Shown here in pieces: positions 8,429-16,510 of a stretch of DNA of 51,897 nucleotides. The position numbers were made by a program, and so were the translations under genes. The stretch is from JBNKEI01 sp050288705 (GTDB lineage Bacteria; Myxococcota; Myxococcia; Myxococcales; UBA5297), in NCBI GenBank assembly GCA_050288705.1, contig JBNKEI010000052.1:1-51897 (forward strand), read 5' to 3'. Every line of letters starts with the position of its first letter. The first letter of the stretch is position 1. The notes below the pieces were generated by a model. That model did no database searches. It was not told the DNA's origin and saw only the letters and a program-made list of their open reading frames with translations.

Positions 8429-9028
8429 ATGAGACAGACGAATCTAAACATGAACAAGAAGGGCGCTATCGGCACTCTGTTGGTTCTGGGGCTTGTGAGC
8501 TACGGCTCGCTAGCACACGCCGACACCAAAACCTTCGATGAGCAGATGAATCCCATCATCGAGGAGTACCTCAAAATCCCCAAAGCTCTTGCTGCTGACC
8601 AGACAACAGGAGTCGTGCCGGCGGCTCAGAAGATCAAGAAGCTTGCCGCGAAACTGAACCCTGCGACTGTCACCGGAGAGCACGCCATGCACTTCAAGAA
8701 TATCCCCGCCAATCTTCAGGCCGGCGCCGCAAAGCTGGCCAAGGCGAAGAATATCAAGACAATGCGTGAAGCCTTGAAGGATCTATCAAAACCCATGGCG
8801 ATGTGGGCCACGATGTCCAAACCAAAGGGCGTGAGCGTGATGTACTGCTCGATGACTCCCGGCTCATGGCTACAGCGCGGAACGACCGTCGCCAATCCAT
8901 ACTACGGCGCAAAAATGCTTCGGTGCGGAGACATCGTCGCGGGTGTTGGCGCGAAGCAAAAAGACATGGAGCACCATGGTGAACGTGGGCATGACATGCA
9001 TTCCGGCCACCAGATGGAAATGCACTAA
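8429..9028 (+). CDS. DUF3347 periplasmic metal-binding protein
   Basis: This 199-residue exported protein carries a DUF3347 domain, a module also found at the end of some CusB proteins. A signal peptide covers about residues 1-32 and ends at LAHADT. The domain ends with the conserved pair of metal-type motifs, VMYCSMTPGSWLQ and NPYYGAKMLRCGDI, which supply cysteine and methionine. A tail rich in histidine and methionine follows (HHGERGHDMHSGHQMEMH). It lies 29 bases after cusA behind GGAAGGAG, so it is part of the operon. A role as a periplasmic Cu/Ag carrier or buffer that feeds CusB is the likely reading, but it is inference. The second in-frame ATG (8450) is an alternative start. Confidence 0.85.
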   Translation: MRQTNLNMNKKGAIGTLLVLGLVSYGSLAHADTKTFDEQMNPIIEEYLKIPKALAADQTTGVVPAAQKIKKLAAKLNPATVTGEHAMHFKNIPANLQAGAAKLAKAKNIKTMREALKDLSKPMAMWATMSKPKGVSVMYCSMTPGSWLQRGTTVANPYYGAKMLRCGDIVAGVGAKQKDMEHHGERGHDMHSGHQMEMH

Positions 9029-9062
9029 CGCTCTCTGAGCGACTGGATTGGAGGCGAGCCCA

Positions 9063-10442
9063 ATGGGCCGAGCGCTGCTTTTAATTGACGACGACGAGAG
9101 CTTTCGCGAAGTGATGCGTTTCCACCTGTCGGAAGAGGGCTACGAGATCGATGTCGCGTCGGACGGCCAGGAGGGGGTACGGCTCTTTCAAGAGAAGCTT
9201 TATCCAGTCGTCGTAACCGATCTGAAAATGCCGAAGATGGACGGGGTGACTCTCCTCAAGGAGATCAGCAAACGCTCTCCGACCGTGGCAGTAATCGTCA
9301 TCACCGCTTTCGGTGACATCGACACCGCAGTACGGGCAATGAAAGCCGGCGCCTTCGATTTTATTCCCAAACCAACCAGTCGGGACCATTTCAAGCTTGT
9401 TGTGAGAAGGGCTTTCGAGCATGTGCAGCTCAAGGCGCGCGTGCGTGAGCTGGAAGACCGCAAGCCTTCTGGCAGCGGGGAGGTAATCTATCAATCATCG
9501 AGCATGGAGCGCGTGATCGCGCTTGCCGATCGCGTGGCAGTCTCAGATTCGACGGTGTTGCTGCGCGGCGAGAGCGGCACCGGAAAGGAGATCATGGCTC
9601 GGCGGATTCACCTCAAAAGCCTCCGCTCGGATGGTCCGTTCATTCCGGTAAACTGCGCGGCGCTGCCAAAGGATCTACTTGAGAGCGAGCTCTTTGGACA
9701 CGTTAAAGGGGCGTTTACCGGCGCCACGCGAGATCACCGGGGTAAATTTCAACAAGCAGCGACCGGAACGATTTTTCTCGATGAGATCGGCGAGTTACCT
9801 GCTGAGCTCCAGCCCCGATTGCTCCGGGTACTGCAAGAACACACGGTGGATGTCGTGGGTGGCGAAAGCGCTGTCAACGTCGATGTTCGCGTGATCGCCG
9901 CGACGAACCGGGATCTCCAGGAAGCGGTTGCCGACGGAGAATTTCGCCAAGACTTATTCTTCAGGTTGAATGTTGTCCCTATCGAAATCCCACCTCTCCG
10001 GCAACGCAAGGAAGACATATCGCTGCTCGCCGCCTACTTCATTAGACGACATGGACGAGGAAGGTCCCTCAAGCTAACCAAAAGACTCCTCGATGCGCTC
10101 GAGTCGCACCGCTGGCCGGGAAATGTCCGCGAGCTGGAAAACGTGTGCCAACGAATCGTGCTCCTCGCCGATAGCGAAGAGCTTGGCGTCGACCAGTTGC
10201 CGGATTTCTCGAGTCTAAAGGCTGGCAACACAGGGAGTACTGGGCAGGTCGGCGAGGACGGGAGACTGACTCTCTCTATCCCATTCGAAGGAGCGTCTCT
10301 GGAAGAGATCGAAAAACAGGTCATCATCGCCGCGCTTGAAAAGAACGACTACAACCAATCCAAGACGGCAAGATTTCTCCAGATCCCCCGCCATGTCCTT
10401 CTTTATCGTTTAGAGAAATACAAGATCCCGGTGGGCAAATGA
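9063..10442 (+). CDS. Sigma-54-dependent response regulator (NtrC/ZraR type)
   Basis: The 459-residue activator has three domains. The receiver has acidic pocket DDD (residues 9-11), the phosphorylatable Asp in VVTDLKMPKMDG (residue 53) and the KP lysine in FIPKP. The AAA+ domain has Walker A GESGTGKE (169-176), the sigma-54-contacting GAFTGA loop (216-221) and Walker B IFLDEIGE. A FIS-type helix-turn-helix lies at the C-terminus (NQSKTARFLQIPRHVLLYRL). The intact GAFTGA loop means it can remodel sigma-54 polymerase. I chose the ATG at 9063 because GGAGG lies eight bases before it; a TTG at 9048 is also in frame. It overlaps the kinase gene by four bases. Its likely target is the sigma-54 promoter at 2415. 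Confidence 0.93.
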   Translation: MGRALLLIDDDESFREVMRFHLSEEGYEIDVASDGQEGVRLFQEKLYPVVVTDLKMPKMDGVTLLKEISKRSPTVAVIVITAFGDIDTAVRAMKAGAFDFIPKPTSRDHFKLVVRRAFEHVQLKARVRELEDRKPSGSGEVIYQSSSMERVIALADRVAVSDSTVLLRGESGTGKEIMARRIHLKSLRSDGPFIPVNCAALPKDLLESELFGHVKGAFTGATRDHRGKFQQAATGTIFLDEIGELPAELQPRLLRVLQEHTVDVVGGESAVNVDVRVIAATNRDLQEAVADGEFRQDLFFRLNVVPIEIPPLRQRKEDISLLAAYFIRRHGRGRSLKLTKRLLDALESHRWPGNVRELENVCQRIVLLADSEELGVDQLPDFSSLKAGNTGSTGQVGEDGRLTLSIPFEGASLEEIEKQVIIAALEKNDYNQSKTARFLQIPRHVLLYRLEKYKIPVGK

Positions 10443-11572
10443 GCGACAACAGCAAACATGTAAAGAGTAGAGTGGTCTGGTTCCTCAGCCCGCGCGCCTG
10501 CCTCATGCTGTGGATCCCAATTGGGATTGTTTCATATTTTCACTATTCGACTGGCGCAAGCCACCACTGGCTTCACGATATTTTCCGACGTCTATACTAC
10601 ATTCCGATAATCCTTGGCTCGTTCAGCTACGGGATCAAAGGAGGACTGTCGGCATCGGTGCTAGCTTCATTGGTTTATGCGCCACACGCATTCAGCCGCT
10701 TCTTCGAATACGATCCAGGTGCCTCAATCGAGAAACTCCTCGAAATCGGACTCTACAACGTCGTCGCCTTGATTACCGGGTACCTGGCGCAAAGGGAACA
10801 TTCCGAGCGAATGCGCCAAGAGTCCATTGCGCGCGAGCTGTCGCACACCTTGGAGGAGAAAAAACTCCTTGAACAACAGCTGATCCGCGCAGGCAAGCTC
10901 AAAGCCCTTGGAGAGCTGACCGCCGGAATTGCACACGAAATCAAGAACCCCTTGGCATCGATAAAGGGTGCGGCAGAAGCCATTGCCGACGAGGTGCCCG
11001 AAAACTCACCGCGCAGGAAGTTGGTCCAGATACAGGAAAAGGAGTTGAATCGACTCGGCCAGACGCTGGAACGGTTCCTGTCGTTCGCGCGACCGAACAG
11101 TTTCATGCCGTCTCGAATCGACCTGCGGGATCTCGTGAAGCACGTGGTCGAGTTGGTTGAGCCTCAGGCGCGCAAGAGCGCGGTGGAAGTAATTGAGGAC
11201 ACCGCAAGCGAATCGTTGTACGTTGACGGCGACCGGGATCAACTGACGCAAGTCCTCGTAAATCTGGCGCTCAATGCCTGCGACGCAATGCCAGAAGGCG
11301 GACAAGTACGCATGATGGTTCGAGCGGAAATGGTGGGCGACAGTCAGTTCCGAGCAGTAGATGTCATCGACACAGGGCCGGGTATACCAGATTGCTCGCG
11401 AGACCGAGTCTTCGATCCGTTCTTTTCAACCAAGGAAGGTGGGACGGGACTCGGCCTATCCATCTCTGCCAACATCGTGGACGGACATGGTGGATTCATT
11501 CGTATTGAAACCGGACCCAGTGGTGTCGGTGCAAAGGTATCGGTATTGCTTCCCGAGCATCCTCCGAGCTAG
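10439..11572 (+). CDS. Membrane sensor histidine kinase, partner of the sigma-54 regulator
   Basis: The 377-residue kinase has about four N-terminal transmembrane helices (residues 18-117) joined by short loops, so it lacks a large periplasmic sensor domain. A coiled linker follows. The H-box is GELTAGIAHEIKNPLASIKG (His166), as in NtrB/ZraS-type kinases. The ATP-binding domain has the N-box NLALNACDAMPEGG, G1 DTGPGIP, F-box DPFFSTKEGG and G2 TGLGLSIS. The ATG overlaps the regulator stop, so the two form a two-component pair. The signal is unknown. Given the operon, copper or silver stress at the membrane is the obvious guess. This is the last gene before base composition drops. Confidence 0.93.
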   Translation: MSDNSKHVKSRVVWFLSPRACLMLWIPIGIVSYFHYSTGASHHWLHDIFRRLYYIPIILGSFSYGIKGGLSASVLASLVYAPHAFSRFFEYDPGASIEKLLEIGLYNVVALITGYLAQREHSERMRQESIARELSHTLEEKKLLEQQLIRAGKLKALGELTAGIAHEIKNPLASIKGAAEAIADEVPENSPRRKLVQIQEKELNRLGQTLERFLSFARPNSFMPSRIDLRDLVKHVVELVEPQARKSAVEVIEDTASESLYVDGDRDQLTQVLVNLALNACDAMPEGGQVRMMVRAEMVGDSQFRAVDVIDTGPGIPDCSRDRVFDPFFSTKEGGTGLGLSISANIVDGHGGFIRIETGPSGVGAKVSVLLPEHPPS

Positions 11573-11665
11573 ACACCAAGGAGCGGTTGCACTGTCGTGC
11601 TCCGTAAATACCTTAGACTAATGCAAACATGTTCTGGAAATTTTGCTAGATGTTTAAACGAGTTT

Positions 11666-14425
11666 CTATGTTGCAAGCACATTAGGTAAATCCCAGGTAC
11701 CCAGCTTGTTCACTTCCTGCCGCGCCATTTCCGACAACCGCACATAGTCGGTTTTACCGAGCCGGTTTAATGGCAATTCTCCTTGATTCAAAATAACATA
11801 ATGCAATGGTCGCATATATGATGCAATGGACTGTGCATGTTGTTCTAGCTCGGCTACCGAGAGAGTGATTTCTAGTTTTTTTTCAATAAATGCGACAATT
11901 GCTTCGATAAATATTGAATGAGCTACGCCTACAACGGCACAACTAGCCACTTTGTTGTCTAGTAAACAAAAATGCTCTTCAACTTGGCCAGGAAATACTT
12001 GATAACCCTTTGGCTTAATTATCCATTTTGCCCGACCAGCAAGGTGCAAACCGTTTTCGTCTCTAAATCCAATGTCTCCGGTGTAAAGAAAGCAATCTTT
12101 GGAAATGGTTTTCGAAGTCATTACTGGATCATTGACATATCCCTGAAAGGTTTGCGGTCCAGTAAAGCAAATGTGACCAGCCACCCCATTGGGAAGCTCG
12201 TCACCGGCCATTCCATCATCTTTCATGGGTTCTCGAATCGATAGGGAATAAATGGGAGAATCAAATCCAACGCTAGTACGCAAATTGTCGGTTACTCCAT
12301 CGGGCATTAGGTAAGTGCAAACCCCAGCAGTTTCGGTCAAGGCCAGCCCAGTTCCAAATTGAGATGCCATGGTGGAAAGCTTATCGAAAAACCGTCTGGA
12401 TGCCGATTGGCCTGCGCATATGGCGAGGCTTAAACTGGACAAGTCGTATCGATGATAATTAGGAAGACGCCATTCAAGATTAAATTGAGTAGGAATTTGT
12501 CCGATTATGTTGACAGCATATTTTTCTATCGCCGCGAGCGATTCGGCGGGATCGAATACCGGCAACAGAACTACCGACCCCCCAGCAAATAGTGGAGTCA
12601 TTAGCTGCCCGGTCTGGCCCATCACGTGCGACGGTGGTGCATTCACTAGCATTCTTGGATTTTCGATTTCCAAAAAACCATGAATGAGACACATGTTTTG
12701 GCAGGTAATATTACAGTGCGAAAGCAATGCTGGTTTCGGGTAGCCAGTGGAGCCAGTGGTGAAAACGACTAAAGCGCCATCGTCTTTAGTTATTGACGCG
12801 GTTAGTTCAGATAAAGCAGCATTATTCGCCATGGCCTGGCTTGCAAAGGTATTAAACGAAATCGCCTCATTTATGAGGTCATCCTTCGAACTCGCCTTTT
12901 TTGCGTCGCAAATTGGTTCTCCACGCAACAATTCCTTGATATAGTCTTTGGAATTCTTCAGTGTCGAAAATTGAATAATATGTTGTACCGAGGGGCACTG
13001 TTCCTTAATTACTCTTTTCAATTCTTGGTTGCTAGCGGCATTTGTTTGACCTGATAACGCTAATCCTTTGGCTTCGATCAATCTGATGCTTCGCGTTATT
13101 TCTGCCGATTTTAGACGCAGATCTAATGGCGCGAAAACTACCCCTAGTTTGAAACAAGCGTATTCCAAAAAAACATGTTCTGCAAAACAAGGTAACACTG
13201 TGGCAAAAAAATCTCCTTTTCGAAATCCCATTTTATGAAGCTCTAAAGCAAACATTGTAGTTATGGAATTAAATTGCTTCCAAGATATTTCTTCTTCAGT
13301 ATTAACGTCCACAAGCGCAGTTGAATCCGGCTTAATCTTTGCCCATTTTTCTACTATTCCATGCAATAAATGCCGGCCTGCGAACGCATTATTATACTTT
13401 TCGACAGTGCACTGAGCAATGCTTTGGCCAGCGTGTAACATGGCAACCTCGGGATAAAAAAGCTGGAAGTAGCTGTTTCTTGATTTAAATTTTTCCAAAG
13501 ATTTTATTAATATTGCCGCATTTGGCAGGCGATTTTCTTTTTTCTTTTGAAGGCCCCAATCGACAATTTCTGCAATTGCTTCGGGAATACCGGAGACGAC
13601 ATTTTTTAAACTAGGTACTGGCTCATCGAATCGAAGCATCGACTCAACCAATTGCTTGGTATTTGCTTCGGCATAAGGAAGTTTTCCGGTTATGGCTTTG
13701 TACATTAGCATGCAAATTGAGAAAATATCGCTGCGTTCATCAATATTACATCGTCCCACTAATTGCTCAGGAGACATATAAGCAGGAGTGCCGACAATTC
13801 TTCCCGACTTAACTGCATTTCTAACCGCAATGGCTATTCCAAAGTCAATCACCTTAACCATCGATTCGGAGACGGATATGTTATCTGGCTTCAAATCACA
13901 ATGCACTATTCCGCGTTCATGTATCCTGACTAAGGCATGTGCGACCGGTATAATCAAATCAATAATTTGAGTTAATGGGAGTGAGTTTCGGAGCAACTGG
14001 CCAAGGGTCTTGCCAGATAACAGCTCAAATACAATGAACGGTATTTTTTCGTGATGCCCCATCTCGAAAACGGTGACTATGTGAGGATGGCTGAAACGTG
14101 CAGTTATGCGAGCTTCTTCCAAAAAACTTTCTGCTAGCTCTGGATCGCTGTTTATTTTTAGAAATTTGATAGCAACTTGACGTCCAAGCACTTTGTCGAG
14201 AGCTCGCCATACAATACCCATGCCTCCTTGGTTGAGTGGCGAAACCAACTTATAGCGGCCAGCTACAAAACTCCCCGTTCTAATCTCTAAAATTTCCGGC
14301 GCAATTGTTTCAAAATCTACAATGCGCTCCAAGCTTGATGCATTTTTATCTCGCCCAATAAAAGGCCTTTCTTTCCTAGTTATTTCATTAAAGGCAGTCT
14401 CTTCGGACAAATCAATTGCTTTCAT
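11666..14425 (-). CDS. Ser/Thr protein kinase fused to an AMP-forming acyl-activating (ANL) enzyme
   Basis: This 919-residue cytoplasmic fusion starts with a Hanks-type kinase (about 58-312). It shows glycine loop LNQGGMGIV, VAIK lysine 87, catalytic loop HCDLKPDN (the usual HRD arginine is Cys176; Asp177 is kept), DFG 194-196 and GTPAYMSPE. After a linker comes an adenylate-forming domain (about 350-905): P-loop FTTGSTGYPKPA (554-565; family consensus has SGTTGxPKG), TGD at 782-784, GRAKWIIKPKGYQVFPGQVE hinge region, and C-terminal catalytic Lys891 in LPLNRLGKTDY. No carrier-protein or transmembrane segment is seen. The ANL half resembles acyl-CoA/acyl-acid ligases, but the substrate cannot be read. 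Composition is AT-rich (one 60-base line counts 37% GC). Weak ribosome site. Both catalytic centres look usable. Confidence 0.85.
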   Translation of the reverse strand: MKAIDLSEETAFNEITRKERPFIGRDKNASSLERIVDFETIAPEILEIRTGSFVAGRYKLVSPLNQGGMGIVWRALDKVLGRQVAIKFLKINSDPELAESFLEEARITARFSHPHIVTVFEMGHHEKIPFIVFELLSGKTLGQLLRNSLPLTQIIDLIIPVAHALVRIHERGIVHCDLKPDNISVSESMVKVIDFGIAIAVRNAVKSGRIVGTPAYMSPEQLVGRCNIDERSDIFSICMLMYKAITGKLPYAEANTKQLVESMLRFDEPVPSLKNVVSGIPEAIAEIVDWGLQKKKENRLPNAAILIKSLEKFKSRNSYFQLFYPEVAMLHAGQSIAQCTVEKYNNAFAGRHLLHGIVEKWAKIKPDSTALVDVNTEEEISWKQFNSITTMFALELHKMGFRKGDFFATVLPCFAEHVFLEYACFKLGVVFAPLDLRLKSAEITRSIRLIEAKGLALSGQTNAASNQELKRVIKEQCPSVQHIIQFSTLKNSKDYIKELLRGEPICDAKKASSKDDLINEAISFNTFASQAMANNAALSELTASITKDDGALVVFTTGSTGYPKPALLSHCNITCQNMCLIHGFLEIENPRMLVNAPPSHVMGQTGQLMTPLFAGGSVVLLPVFDPAESLAAIEKYAVNIIGQIPTQFNLEWRLPNYHRYDLSSLSLAICAGQSASRRFFDKLSTMASQFGTGLALTETAGVCTYLMPDGVTDNLRTSVGFDSPIYSLSIREPMKDDGMAGDELPNGVAGHICFTGPQTFQGYVNDPVMTSKTISKDCFLYTGDIGFRDENGLHLAGRAKWIIKPKGYQVFPGQVEEHFCLLDNKVASCAVVGVAHSIFIEAIVAFIEKKLEITLSVAELEQHAQSIASYMRPLHYVILNQGELPLNRLGKTDYVRLSEMARQEVNKLGTWDLPNVLAT

Positions 14426-14782
14426 AATTCAAGCATCTCGCTAACAAAAATGTGGACTGCACTCAAATGCTTAAACTCGATTTGAACCTAGAGAAAACTC
14501 AAGACGATTTACCAAGAGAAGTCAAGCGATAAGTATAAAAAACCGAGCAAACATGTAAAGCTGTGTAATTTTGAATATATTTTCTTGAAAAATAGCCAAC
14601 AATTAAAAATTTGGGTAACTATCCAGCACTAACCACTTTGCGAGTAACCAAAATTGAAAACTACGGTCTTTCCGAGCGTAATGCCGCAGGCATGAAGTCG
14701 AGGAAGCCTTGGGCCTCAACAAGCTCGGCCTGAACGGTTTTCTTGGAACCTTTCGTTATCAAAAAGGAAGAGTGCTGAATAG
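14426..14782. other. Gene-free spacer with a possible dispersed-repeat fragment
   Basis: This stretch lies upstream of the kinase-ANL gene and downstream of the radical SAM gene, both on the minus strand. Bases 14430-14640 are AT-rich and probably hold the kinase-ANL promoter, though no box is clear. Bases 14670-14745 are GC-richer. Read on the minus strand they give the peptide VQAELVEAQGFLDFMPAALR, which resembles the spurious translations produced by dispersed REP-like repeats in other proteobacteria. It may be a single repeat fragment. No gene is supported. Confidence 0.35.
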
Positions 14783-15949
14783 CTACAAATTTGGAAAAAG
14801 CGACATTTGTCGCATTTGTTTCTTAATTCCTGGTCTTCCATCAACCAACACAAATGGAGCAGCAACACGCCAGGAAATACCAAGTGCTCCCAGCGATTCT
14901 ATAGAGCGAAATCGTTCTTTGCTCCGCTGGCGAACAATCCGCCGAGCCGACTTTGGTCCTATTCCAGGAATGCGTAGTAATTCGCCCTCGGAAGCAGTGT
15001 TAATTTCCATCGGAAAACACTCGGGATGTTTTTGGGCCCATGCAGATTTCGGATCAAGTCCGATAGCAAGAGCCCCTTCTTGATCGAATTGAATTTCTTC
15101 TAATTGAAATCCATAACTTCTTAGCAAAAAATCAACCTGATACAACCTATGTTCCCGCAAGAAGGAAACCGGGCGTGAAAGTTGAAAACCGGTGCCCGAC
15201 ACGGGTTGCAGAGACGAGTAATAGACTCGCGCAAGACTAAGACTTTTATAAAGCCAATTAGCAGTAGTCATGATTTGGCGATCACTTTCCCCGGCTGCTC
15301 CCACCACTAATTGCGAAGTCTGACCTGAACGCGCAAACCTGCCATTTGCTACCGATTGGGCAACCTGGCGCATTGGCGCAATAAGCTCGCGGTGAAATTG
15401 CTTATGGGGCGCAATCCGCTGTAAGTGCATTGCCGAAGGCGCCTCTAAATTCACCGAAACTCGCGTAGCCAGAGCCATGGCTTTTTCGACCTGATTAGGA
15501 GACGAACCAGGAATAATTTTGAGATGAATGTATCCCCGAAACCGATATTGCTTACGGAGAATATCGGCAGTAGCCAGCATTTGATCCATGGTGGCTATCG
15601 AGCCTTTCTGAATAGCCGACGACAGGAATAACCCCAATACTTTGCGACGTTGATAAAGCTCAAAGAAAACCCGAGCCAGATCGTCCGGCAAAAGAGAAAC
15701 TGGAGCTGACTGGCCTCCCAACCTTTCTGCGCAATACAAACATCCACGTTCACATCCGGACGCTTGCAGAACTTTGAGCAAAGGAACCCGCTCCCCAGAG
15801 GGAAGTGCAGCAGGATAGATCCATAGTCCATCGGTACCGCGTTTGCGTGTTTGACCTTGCCCGCAAGCGCATGCCAAATCGTGACGTGCTGCTTGCGCCA
15901 AGACTGCAAGTTTGGATTCTACCGATGGTGCAACCCGTACTAGCGACAT
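14783..15949 (-). CDS. Radical SAM protein with helix-hairpin-helix, putative DNA modification/repair
   Basis: The 388-residue protein matches the family described as putative DNA modification/repair radical SAM proteins (TIGR03916-like). It has the 4Fe-4S motif CERGCLYC (Cys66, Cys70, Cys73) after a conserved N-terminal block with CACG and GIWIYPA-like residues (GLWIYPAALPSGE). A radical SAM barrel follows (NLEAPSAMHLQRIAP), and a C-terminal helix-hairpin-helix (INTASEGELLRIPGIGPKSA) should grip DNA. Family members usually sit beside a second gene, a TIGR03915-type protein related to uracil-DNA glycosylases, which is absent next to it here. A family 4 glycosylase occurs 27 kb away but belongs to a different family. 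The natural substrate is unknown. Confidence 0.82.
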   Translation of the reverse strand: MSLVRVAPSVESKLAVLAQAARHDLACACGQGQTRKRGTDGLWIYPAALPSGERVPLLKVLQASGCERGCLYCAERLGGQSAPVSLLPDDLARVFFELYQRRKVLGLFLSSAIQKGSIATMDQMLATADILRKQYRFRGYIHLKIIPGSSPNQVEKAMALATRVSVNLEAPSAMHLQRIAPHKQFHRELIAPMRQVAQSVANGRFARSGQTSQLVVGAAGESDRQIMTTANWLYKSLSLARVYYSSLQPVSGTGFQLSRPVSFLREHRLYQVDFLLRSYGFQLEEIQFDQEGALAIGLDPKSAWAQKHPECFPMEINTASEGELLRIPGIGPKSARRIVRQRSKERFRSIESLGALGISWRVAAPFVLVDGRPGIKKQMRQMSLFPNL

Positions 15950-16021
15950 AGAGCTATACTACTGAACACGCGATCAGATTTCAAGAAGACAAAAACCTGT
16001 TTACAGGGCAATCGAGTTCCA

Positions 16022-16399
16022 AATTTGCTTGGCAACCACTGGCCTGGAAATGTAAGAGAGCTGGGAGAAATTGTATTTAGAAGTATGCTTAAGCGTAATG
16101 GCGACTCCATGGACGAGCAAGTCGTTTCCTTTGAAAGTCTCGAAAGTTACAAAAATGGAATTGATTTAATGGACCTAGAAAACGTTCTGGTGGTGGGGAA
16201 AACGTTTCAAGATTTAGAGGATGAGATTTATGCAAAAGCTTATTTGCGTATGAAAAAAAGTGTACAGAAAGCAGCTGATTCCTTGGGAATTTCTCGTCAG
16301 ACAATAAAACGCAGATTGGACGCTCTAGGGTTTACTAAGGTGGAACGAGCTAATACAAATATTATCAGCGATAAATTGACAGAAAGTTGTGAAAGATAA
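16022..16399 (+). pseudogene. C-terminal relic of a sigma-54-dependent activator
   Basis: The frame reads LLGNHWPGNVRELGEIVFRS, which is the end of an NtrC-type AAA+ domain. A linker and a FIS-type helix-turn-helix follow (SVQKAADSLGISRQTIKRRL). Everything upstream of the WPGNVREL motif is lost: no Walker A, GAFTGA or Walker B is found in the preceding bases, which instead hold the promoter region of the divergent radical SAM gene. The frame has no ATG at its head, only a TTG at 16025. It is best read as a truncated activator. The DNA-binding end is undamaged, so a product that only binds DNA is conceivable. Confidence 0.7.
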
Positions 16400-16451
16400 A
16401 TTTATGGCTACAAGCTTCTTCAGTCGAGAAAGAGGGGCATGGTATTTTCTG

Positions 16452-16470
16452 CCCCCTTTGAAAAAGGGGG
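16452..16470. terminator. Perfect hairpin between convergent genes
   Basis: CCCCCTTT and AAAGGGGG form a perfect 8-base stem with a three-base loop (GAA). It sits between the activator relic on the plus strand and trpD on the minus strand, so it could end transcription from both sides, although a clear T tract is missing. A related reading is that it is a copy of a short dispersed palindrome, since an 18-base motif just downstream recurs at 27625. Confidence 0.45.
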
Positions 16471-16484
16471 TCAGGGGCGAAAAA

Positions 16485-16502
16485 TTAGAACTCGATTGCC
16501 CT
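16485..16502. repeat. 18-base motif shared with 27625-27642
   Basis: TTAGAACTCGATTGCCCT recurs 11 kb away with one difference (TTAGAACCCGATTGCCCT). Both copies lie in intergenic DNA just after an inverted-repeat structure and in the same orientation. They may be parts of one dispersed repeat family. Confidence 0.5.
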
Positions 16503-16510
16503 GTACCTGT

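Noticed and set aside
14709..15083. Plus-strand frame of 124 codons before and within the radical SAM gene
   Set aside because: Most of it is antisense to the well-supported radical SAM C-terminus, and the rest is a possible dispersed-repeat fragment.
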